Part shown: in pieces, positions 57,216 through 64,000 of the stretch
How the letters are laid out: each line of letters starts with the position of its first letter
Numbering within the stretch: position 1 is the first letter of the stretch
NCBI GenBank assembly: GCA_932521035.1
Contig: OW051493.1
Span: 1,674,001 to 1,738,000 of the forward strand
Length of the DNA: 64,000 bases
Source of the DNA: Oscheius dolichura
Taxonomy: Eukaryota > Nematoda > Chromadorea > Rhabditida > Rhabditidae
Direction: 5' to 3'
Program-made: the position numbers and the translations under genes
Notes under the pieces: model-generated
The model's database searches: none
Told to the model about the DNA's origin: nothing
The model's input: only the letters and a program-made list of their open reading frames with translations

Positions 57216-59017
57216 ATGAATGTCACTACTTTCAACATAAACCCTTATTTTAACCCTCAGCCAACATCATACTTCTTCGCTTTAAAGGTATCTGCTTGTT
57301 TTGTTTAATTTATAGAAGTCATTATAGATTATTTGCTTGGTTAATACAATCGTAACTGGGATTAGTCTCTACACAATAGCGTTCAAGTCGCCACCATTTC
57401 TGTCAAGAGTGTTCATCGGATTGCTCTTGTTCCATTTTAGTGTGTAAGTTTTTTGTTTATAGCATATATTAGAAGCAGTAATGATGACATAATTAAACGA
57501 GCCCACCTGTCTCGCACCATTATGAAACCAAGGGCTATGACGCAGAACAGGGGTTCAATCAAAAAATAGGGGGCCAATGGAAAAACAAGGGTCTGGCGAA
57601 ATAAGGGTCCGATGGCTTGGTCTGCGCCGCCTATCCGGAATTTCTCTGCTTCAAAGAAGTGTTCCCTGGTATGTTACATATGATTCGAAAGGGATGGAAC
57701 TCGCGAATTCAATAGTACACAGGACGAAACAGTGTTTATTTGCCATGTACCGCCGTTAGTTGGCTTGCCCAAAAGTATTGGCTGAGATACTGAAGAAAAC
57801 CATCTTATCATGTGTTTCCGGTACACCACCGAATTTGCGAGCTCAAGAGCTTTCGAATCATATGTAACATACCTGGGAACACTCCTTTTGAGCAGAGAAA
57901 ATCTGGGTAGACCGCCCCGACCAAGCCATTGGACCCCTATTTTGCATCAGAACCAAACAAAGTGTCTCAAAAAGCCTTTACGTTGGAAATAATCAATGTG
58001 AAGCGATTCCTCTAAACATTATTTTCAACTTAAAATATACACAACACATAAACATTTAGAGGCATTTTGACTGTCATGCATCTTTCCTTCTTTTCCATTG
58101 TTATCTTCTACGTCCCGTATACGGCGCTTAAATTTGACGGGATGTATTCAACCTTCGGTATTCCTACAGTCGTCCAGCTTGTCATTGATTCTAATCTCAT
58201 TATAAGTGAGTATTTTCCCTCCAATAATACCATCCTTTTTTAGTTATTGTCGCCACTATCGTTCCCGTGTTTTATTACCGAATGGATGCAATTCTCCCTC
58301 GTGAACACATCCTCAACTCTAAAGCTCTTCGTTATTCAATGTATACTATCTTCTACGGGATATTTAACACCCTTCCCCTACTTGGACTGTACATGGTCTT
58401 TGATTTTGAGGATCAACACAAATTGAAACAATTCCTGCTCCAAACAACTGCTGTTTATTTCGAAGATTTTTTGTCGGACGAAGTTATAGCTGCACGACTT
58501 GATGATTCGAATCCATTAGCAATTATCTTTATCTATATTCTGATGTTTATGTGCTTTCTCGCAGTAGCGATGGTGTTAATTAGTGCTGGTGTCATTTGGA
58601 AGCTCACCAGCAAAGTTGGAATAATTGGTTCGATTAAATATAAGGCACAACAGAGGCAACTCCTCTGGTCGCTTACTACAATGGTAATTCCACAGAAAAT
58701 TGATCTACAGCTTTGCTCAGAGTGCCTTTTTCATACCCGTTGCGGGCATCATTGTTCCGTGGGTTGTCGTCCTTGTTATGACAAAATCCTATAGAGCAGA
58801 TATACTGAACGTTCTATTAATTCTCGGCTTCTCAGCGTTTCCTATGGCCATATCCTCCTATGTTCTTACGTATAAGCCTTATCAACAGTTTATTCTCAGC
58901 CCGTTTTTCAAGGTGACTCTTCATTAACAGAATTATCTTTATTTTTAGAAAACCGCACTGCAAAAGGCAACTATTCACTACCTCAAAAGTCATCCTCAAA
59001 ATTTAAGCCTCGACTAG
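57216..59017 (+). CDS. Serpentine 7TM chemoreceptor, Str/Srh-type (6 exons, 344 aa)
   Basis: Exons: 57216-57287, 57328-57443, 58060-58205, 58244-58683, 58721-58912, 58949-59017, all in phase. It is a hydrophobic protein with seven predicted membrane helices, among them IICLVNTIVTGISLYTIAF, VGILTVMHLSFFSIVIFYVP, VVQLVIDSNLIIIIVATIVP, YTIFYGIFNTLPLLGLYMVF, IIFIYILMFMCFLAVAMVLI, FFIPVAGIIVPWVVVLVMTK and a last helix before TYKPYQ. Helix 1 followed by FKSPPF and the tail YKPYQQFIL is the layout of nematode Srh/Sri/Str receptors, whose usual length is about 330-350 aa. Such proteins are expected in chemosensory cilia as odorant or pheromone receptors; the ligand is unknown. The 37-bp fourth intron (58684-58720) is very short, but it restores the frame between helices 5 and 6. 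An upstream ATG at 57211 is followed at once by TGA and is not used. Confidence 0.85.
57562..57943. mobile_element. Foldback element in receptor intron 2
   Basis: AAAATAGGGGGCCAATGG and CTTGGTC at the left pair with GACCAAGCCATTGGACCCCTATTTT at the right (positions given, split here for length). Inner arms containing TTCCCTGGTATGTTACATAT and ATTCGAAAG also pair. The left arm holds an extra 30-odd bp, with GGGTCTGGCGAAATAAGGGTC as an internal duplication. The unit fills most of the intron. No transposase. Confidence 0.7.
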
Positions 59018-59130
59018 ACATTTCTATCTGAAAACTGAAAAGCAATCGGTTTTACTTTCTCGTCCCTCACATGCTAAACAATTGAACCTATGAAGAAGAA
59101 AAAGAACTGGGCCGCAAAATTCTAACAAAG

Positions 59131-59747
59131 ATGAAGATTTTTAGTTTTTTTTTCATTGGGAAGCACTATGCCAAGTAACAAATTATATAAGGGAATTGTT
59201 ATAAGATACCCTGGAAACTGAAAGTTTAGGAAACTTTGGCCCGGAGAATATGGCTGCATAATGGATCTGGAATGTTCTGCTCGTTGTCCAAATACGTATT
59301 GTGAGAAGAGGAAGAGTGACAAGAATGTGGCACAGTGTCAATGCAAGGATGGCCTGATGCTCTATGGGCGTTGTTGTGAGTCTTTCTGCCATTTTTCGCT
59401 GATTTTACCCGTAAAAGGGTGATTAGGACAGTTTTCCCTTTCGTTACCGCGTTTATTTCCGTTTTATGGAGGCCATATAACTTTCATCTGGAAAGTTTTC
59501 ATCAATTCGCGATCTGAATTTTGAACTGAACTTTTCTTGTTTTCTCTGGGCAGTAAATTCCCGGTTGGAAAAATATGGGCTGGTTTCTTCCAAAGAAAAT
59601 ACCCCAATTTCAGTCTCCCAATGTCCGAAAGGTTTCCACGAATCCGGAGCATACTGTATGCATGACGATGAGGACACATTCTGGGCAGATGCCGACGCCC
59701 AGGATCAACTGAAGGCGCTCCTGCTAACCGAATTCTCCACGTTTTAA
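59131..59747 (+). CDS. Small secreted cysteine-rich protein (3 exons, 107 aa)
   Basis: Exons: 59131-59174, 59230-59375, 59614-59747, all in phase. The first exon encodes a short hydrophobic leader (MKIFSFFFIG) that could be a signal peptide. The middle exon encodes a compact Cys-rich segment (GC, LECSARCPNTYC, VAQCQCKDG, YGRC), and the third opens with SQCPKGF and AYC. Nine cysteines in about 60 residues suggest a disulfide-rich extracellular module similar in layout to nematode EB-type modules. The tail is acidic (DDEDTFWADADAQDQ). Function is unknown. The first exon is the least certain part because the leader is short. AATAAA follows at 59909-59914. It lies 113 bp after the receptor stop codon, on the same strand. 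Confidence 0.6.
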
Positions 59748-60234
59748 GATTTATCGATTATCTAATAATTATTTCGATGCTATCGTGATATCTAACTGTA
59801 AATTATGCAAGTATTCCCCTCTGACCATATCCAAAAGAGAGAATCTCACCCGCCTGAATCTATCCTGGTGCATATTGAACCCATTTCTTTGTAAGATTTC
59901 AATGTGAAAATAAATATCTTTTCATCTCTTCCGTCTTCAATCCACTGCAGCTACTATTTTGCAAAGAAAACCACTGTGTGATTCTTCATCCATGTTTCTT
60001 CCACATTTTTCCCTTGTTCACCCTGTTCCATACATTTTCTGACTGTTCATCCATGTTTTCTCTGAACTCATTGTCCGAGCTTGTGTTTAATTCTACCGAT
60101 TAAGTTTCTCGGCATTTTCTTTTTGTCCTCTCAAAATATTGCTTTCCAGTATAAGACGGATTGATTTTTTTAATGTTTATTAACAATTTTAACGAGTAGT
60201 TGCGCATACAAAATGGTTTTGTCTACAGTTTTCA
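59748..60234. other. Convergent 3' flanks of the cysteine-rich and lectin genes
   Basis: This holds AATAAA for the plus-strand gene (59909-59914) and its complement TTTATT for the minus-strand lectin (60176-60181). Otherwise it is T-rich and without gene signals. Confidence 0.5.
60176..60181 (-). terminator. Polyadenylation signal of the C-type lectin gene
   Basis: TTTATT on the plus strand reads AATAAA on the minus strand, 54 bases beyond the TGA at 60235-60237. Confidence 0.55.
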
Positions 60235-61710
60235 TCAAGTAGCGGCAATCATGCAGAGAAGGTCATAATTAGCAGCATTACAGTTTCCGTTGAGCCACTT
60301 ACCAACATAGCCTGGAAGTCGCGACATCTAAAACATAGCGGTCTTCTTCTAGATTTTTATATTTTTTACCGTCATGCAATTATAACCAGTCAGTGGATGG
60401 CTAGGGTCCCAATTCTGATAAGGGCCGTACTAAAGGATATTATATAACAATGAATGAAAGGAGACGTTACCATAGTTCCATCAGTCCAATACCAGTCGAA
60501 TATCATCCCTGTCGGTGAATAACCACCCATGAAAACACTGGTAGTCGTCGCACCAGCAAGGATATCTAGGAAGGAATTTCATTGGTTCGACTAAATTGCT
60601 TCTAAATATATCGAGAAATGATTCCAAATGTTCCTTCTAAGAACCGCTTTCTTCTTTAAAATCTAGGTGTAGCAGGGTATTTGGTCGCGGTGGTTTGATC
60701 AAACAATTGAGCCAAATGCTTTCTAAAAAAAAGTTTATCCCCGTAGTGAACTCTTTTTGTACATTCCTGTCAAGCCACGCTGGCACCTTTGAGTTCCTCT
60801 TTTCAAGATAGTGATTAAGAGTTTTGCTCCATTTGCAAGGCCATAAGACCCAGACGCATTGATAAAATTAGTCACCGTTCAAAAAAATGAAACCTACTGA
60901 GGATAAAAGCATTTTCATCCGCACTATGAATGGAAGCCAATGTTGCACCAGCCACCTGAGCATCACACTTTGTATTGTCTACGGTGCCTAATGATGGTGG
61001 TACAAGCAGATAGCAGAAATTGATGGCTGGATTGAGTACCCACGAGGGAGGACACACTGAAACACAGAAATTAAATAGGGACGATTGGAAACGGAGGGTT
61101 TTCACTGATCCCAATTCTGTAGCCTAAATAAACAAAACGGCTTTTTTGTTCAGTTTTAGTCGAAAATGACTTTTGGCGCGCTCTTTCAAACCGCTCTAAC
61201 TCCTCTAAAGAACCACTTTCCGAGAGGCTATTATCGCTTTTCGCCACCTTATCAACCTCACCAAATGCTCACCGCGTTCGATTAATTCGACCTTGCTTAT
61301 TTGTTTTGCTTCTATCAGAATTTTATGGCGAACAAGATGAAATAGGTCATGTTCCATGAAAATAAAGAATCGTTTAGATATAACCCAAAATAGAATTTTT
61401 GGGGTGAAACTAGCGTTTTTGCAGATGGGTTGCTCACTTCCTGTTGTTGTGGTTGTAGTCGTCGTCGTTGTGGTCGATGTGGTCGTAGTTGGCTCAGCAG
61501 TTGCCTGACTGGTCGTTTCGGCCGTCATATCCAACACGGTCGTCAGTAAAACGGAGGTTGTCGCTTCCATCTCGTCCTCGTACATATCGTCCGCTGGAAA
61601 TCTCATTGAAAGAAGAATAAAATAGACTTACGGGTTACGGTAGGGATGCAGGAGGAGGCAAGGGGAAGACGGCATAGGAATAAAAGAAGAACAGCTCTAA
61701 AATCAGCCAT
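60235..61710 (-). CDS. Secreted C-type lectin-like protein with Thr-rich stalk (6 exons, 213 aa)
   Basis: Exons on the minus strand: 61710-61632, 61593-61438, 61056-60898, 60565-60471, 60429-60370, 60327-60235, all in phase. Residues 1-20 (MADFRAVLLLFLCRLPLASS) form a signal peptide. Residues about 27-78 are acidic then almost pure threonine, a mucin-like O-glycosylation stalk. From about residue 79 there is a C-type lectin-like domain: CPPSW, NFCY, NTKCDAQ, ATLASIHSADENAF, VFMGGYSP, DWYWTDGT, YQNWDPSHP, YNCM, KWLNGNC and LLCMIAAT. The family binds sugars or other ligands outside the cell, and in nematodes it is often linked to intestinal or immune responses. The EPN/QPD Ca2+-sugar motif is not visible, so sugar binding is uncertain. 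The poly-Thr codons form a variable microsatellite at about 61440-61500. The polyadenylation signal lies at 60176-60181. Confidence 0.88.
61440..61500. repeat. GTT/GTC trinucleotide repeat encoding the Thr stalk
   Basis: Imperfect GTT, GTC and GTG triplets read as ACN codons on the minus strand and encode the threonine run of the lectin stalk. Mixed codons suggest selection for Thr rather than pure slippage. Length is probably polymorphic. Confidence 0.6.
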
Positions 61711-61718
61711 ATCACGCG

Positions 61719-61955
61719 CTAATCGGTCGGGATAATGGCGACGAGAAAGGGATACGCCTTTTCACCGCAGCTACAGATCGCACCGCCATTGCACTTGCTA
61801 ATCAAACGAGAAACAGAAAGGCTGGTGGCTAGCGCCTTGACAGCCAGCGGTGCGAGAAAGATTTGATCGGGGATCGACTTATCGATCCGTCCGAAACTGT
61901 TGTGGGAACAACCCGAAATGGCAATCGTAACGAAAGAAAACAACCCTTTAAACAA
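61719..61955 (-). CDS. Small open frame with signal-peptide-like start, uncertain
   Basis: A 78-codon minus-strand frame starts MFKGLFSFVTIAISGCSHN, which looks like a secretion signal, and later has three cysteines close together (SKCNGGAICSCGEKA). It ends at the GATTAG just before the lectin ATG, and that GATTAG could itself be the trans-splice acceptor of the lectin. The composition is more even than in neighbouring random frames. No family is recognised and no introns are needed. It may be a real small secreted protein or chance. Confidence 0.25.
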   Translation of the reverse strand: MFKGLFSFVTIAISGCSHNSFGRIDKSIPDQIFLAPLAVKALATSLSVSRLISKCNGGAICSCGEKAYPFLVAIIPTD

Positions 61956-62199
61956 AATTTTTCGGGGGCTGACCTTATGCCGAAAGAGTCTCCGGTGAGA
62001 AAATTAGTTTGATTTTGTTGTTGGCAAGAAGCTCTTCCCTTTTATTCTCCTATCAATACCGCTCTGCCCCTTCTCCCTTTTAACAAACTTCTAGAACTTA
62101 ATGGATTCCGGTAACCGTATTTATATCATATTTTACTTGTTGTTAAAGAAATCGTTCGTTTTACTTTAACCGAGATTACGAACCGAGAACAAATAGGAA

Positions 62200-62319
62200 A
62201 TGGAAGCGGAGGAGGTCTTCTGGTCAAAGGAACATCCGCTCGAAGAATATAAACAGGAGGTCGAGGCTCTCGTCACGGTACAATCAAGCTTTAAATCGGA
62301 ATTCCAGAAAAAGCTATAA
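62200..62319 (+). CDS. Short acidic frame or first exon (39 codons), uncertain
   Basis: ATG follows AATAG and a GAAA context, then 39 codons rich in Glu and Lys (MEAEEVFWSKEHPLEEYKQE at the start) to a TAA. After codon 26 there is a weak donor, ACG|GTACAA. It could be a truncated gene piece or an upstream exon of the following gene. No homology is recognised. Confidence 0.25.
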   Translation: MEAEEVFWSKEHPLEEYKQEVEALVTVQSSFKSEFQKKL

Positions 62320-62698
62320 AATCATTGTTTGTTGTGTTTTCAACCGTATTTTTTTCATGTTTAACTGATTTATTTGTGTCGTGTGACAATGAATCTTTTC
62401 ATCTTATCAACATATTGTCCGATCATTTGTTTTCCAATGCATTATAATGTTAATGTATATTTGTTTTAAAGCGACTTGTCTATATTGAAAGCGAATTTGA
62501 GTAGCTTGTCGGGGCCGATTTATTGCTTCTCATAAACTTTTTGCGCTTTTACTTAGCAAAGTATTCGCTTTTTAGCGAACTCAGTGCTTGTGACTGTCTA
62601 TGTGTTGATTTCTTGCTGTCAACTTACTTATATTGTCTTTATTTGCTCATGATAATCCTCTATCTCGTACAGAAAGTAGTCTATTATTTGCAGCAGAA

Positions 62699-64000
62699 AT
62701 GAGCTTGGGACCCAACAACCAACCCGATTTGATTTTGAACCAAGCTCAGGAGCACTTTCGCGAATTGGTGCAAGCTGCCCAGACCCCAGGAGTGACCAGA
62801 GAGGAATTGCAGTTGCAATGTGTCGACTTTATGCTAACCGATCTTACCAATGCCAACGATGGAGCTGCGGCTGTTGCGCCCGCTCCACCAGCAGCAGCAG
62901 TTGTTACTCGTGGGATATCGAAGGCAGTTACGATGGTCACTAGGCAAATTGGCCATGCCATGCAAGACTCTTCAACTGCACACTACTACTAATGCTGTTG
63001 CAGTTTACCGGCAGAATGAGAATGCAAGGATACACGCGAGGAATATGGAAATCGGCCTTTCTGTCCAACGTCAGCGGCAAGAAGAAGTCCAGAGACAAGC
63101 TAATATGGGTGTACTTTGCAATGGACTGTTCTCGCAGCTAGAAGGCCAGACTAAATCGAAGATGGATGTTTTGAAGGAGATACAACAAGAAGGCAGGCGT
63201 CGACTCTTGGCGGAAGGAGGGCCAACGTCCATGAAGGCTATTGCAGAGGAAATAAAACAGAATTTCCAAGTATGTCCCGCATTATCTTTGTAGTAATAAC
63301 TCTTTTAGGTAATGTACGAAAGAGAAAAGAGTTTGGAAATCATGAATGAAAGAGAAGAAAATCTGGAGATGTCGACAAATGGGGAAGCGATACCAGGTAG
63401 AACAGCTGTTTAGATATGTTTTAAACAGCCCGGTTACAGATAGTTCCAAAGGGACTCGTATTGTTGTTACAGACAAGGGAGTAACGGGGGTGTCTGTCGA
63501 CGTACTGGTGCGAGACACTCGTGAAAATATGGCCGGCGGCGAGCAAGATCCACTTGCGATACCAGTTGGAGAAGAACCCCGTTTCAAAGGTGCGTATTCG
63601 GTATATGGACAAATATTTATGAATTTTCAGACATGTATGAGATTTGTATCCCCCCATCGCTGAGCACACGAGTTGAAGAGCACGAATTGCGTATGGGCTA
63701 CATAAACAATTTAATGAAATGCGAAGAGCAGGAGCACAAAACCATTGTAAGTTTTGCCAACTGCGAACCAGTGAATATATTCAGGCCTTCTCTGTCTGCT
63801 CATACTGACTCCCAACTTCTCCATTATTACCGAATATCATACCAGGCGGTGTTGGCTTACCTTAAAGTGAGGCCTCAAACTGTAGGTTCTTTGTATTAAT
63901 GGAAAAATACCAAATTTTCGGAGTTACAACGGATTACATTTGTTGTGCCCGACAAAAAGACAAAGACGCTCTATACGGGAGTAATGGACACCGACACTGA
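62699..64000 (+). CDS. Unrecognised coiled-coil protein, 5' part; runs off the window
   Basis: Exons: 62699-62909, 63004-63269, 63309-63396, 63440-63589, 63631-63866 and 63924 to the window edge, in phase. The ATG sits just after TTTGCAGCAG, a possible trans-splice site. About 342 codons are visible. The first exon has NNQPDLILNQAQEHF and an Ala/Pro-rich run. The second and third are Gln/Arg/Glu-rich and helical (SVQRQRQEEVQRQ, MDVLKEIQQEGRRRLL, YEREKSLEIMNEREENLEM). The fourth and fifth look globular (TRIVVTDKGVTGVSVDVLV, DMYEICIPPSLSTRVEEHEL). I recognise no domain. The acceptor before the sixth exon (TTTTCGGAG) is unusual and could be wrong. The first junction (donor 62910) was chosen to restore the open frame. 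Confidence 0.6.

Overview
The window looks like nuclear DNA of a Caenorhabditis-type nematode. Coding exons are short, many introns are only 37-55 bp, acceptors follow the nematode T-rich ...TTTCAG form, candidate trans-splice acceptors lie at or just before start codons, and AATAAA signals follow stop codons. The gene content also fits a nematode: a bestrophin, a serpentine chemoreceptor, a C-type lectin and a kelch protein. The species cannot be fixed from the sequence alone. No operon, CRISPR array or intact transposase gene was seen.

Layout. 1-6174 holds no gene I can support, only diverged tandem duplications and an inverted-repeat element. 6175-45470 (+) is read as one very long gene of 23 exons. 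It encodes about 700 residues of low-complexity sequence (first Arg/Ser-rich, then acidic) followed by one synaptotagmin-type C2 domain. Alternative starts are likely near 20829 and 40542. 46957-54248 (+) is a complete 13-exon bestrophin of 488 aa. 54834-56568 (+) is a coiled-coil and kelch-repeat protein of 389 aa. 57216-59017 (+) is a seven-helix chemoreceptor of 344 aa. 59131-59747 (+) is a small secreted cysteine-rich protein. 61710-60235 (-) is a secreted C-type lectin with a threonine-rich stalk. 62699-64000 (+) is the 5' part of an unrecognised coiled-coil protein that runs off the window.

All exon models were assembled by hand so that reading phase is kept across every junction. The bestrophin model is independently supported: its neck residues fall at positions 76, 80 and 84 and its acidic Ca2+ clasp at 300-304, the numbering used for vertebrate bestrophins.

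The non-coding DNA is rich in foldback (MITE-like) elements of at least six families, several present in two or three copies. Two families carry tRNA-like Pol III promoter or T-arm sequence inside their arms. One family has TWA target duplications as in PIF/Harbinger elements; another has hAT-like ends with a 7-bp duplication. A decayed non-LTR retrotransposon tail lies at 9412-9650 (-). Diverged tandem duplications with a common offset of about 200-820 bp recur across the introns.

The genes do not form an obvious pathway. The C2 protein (membrane traffic) and the bestrophin (anion channel) are membrane proteins. The last five are typical nematode environment-facing or fast-evolving families.
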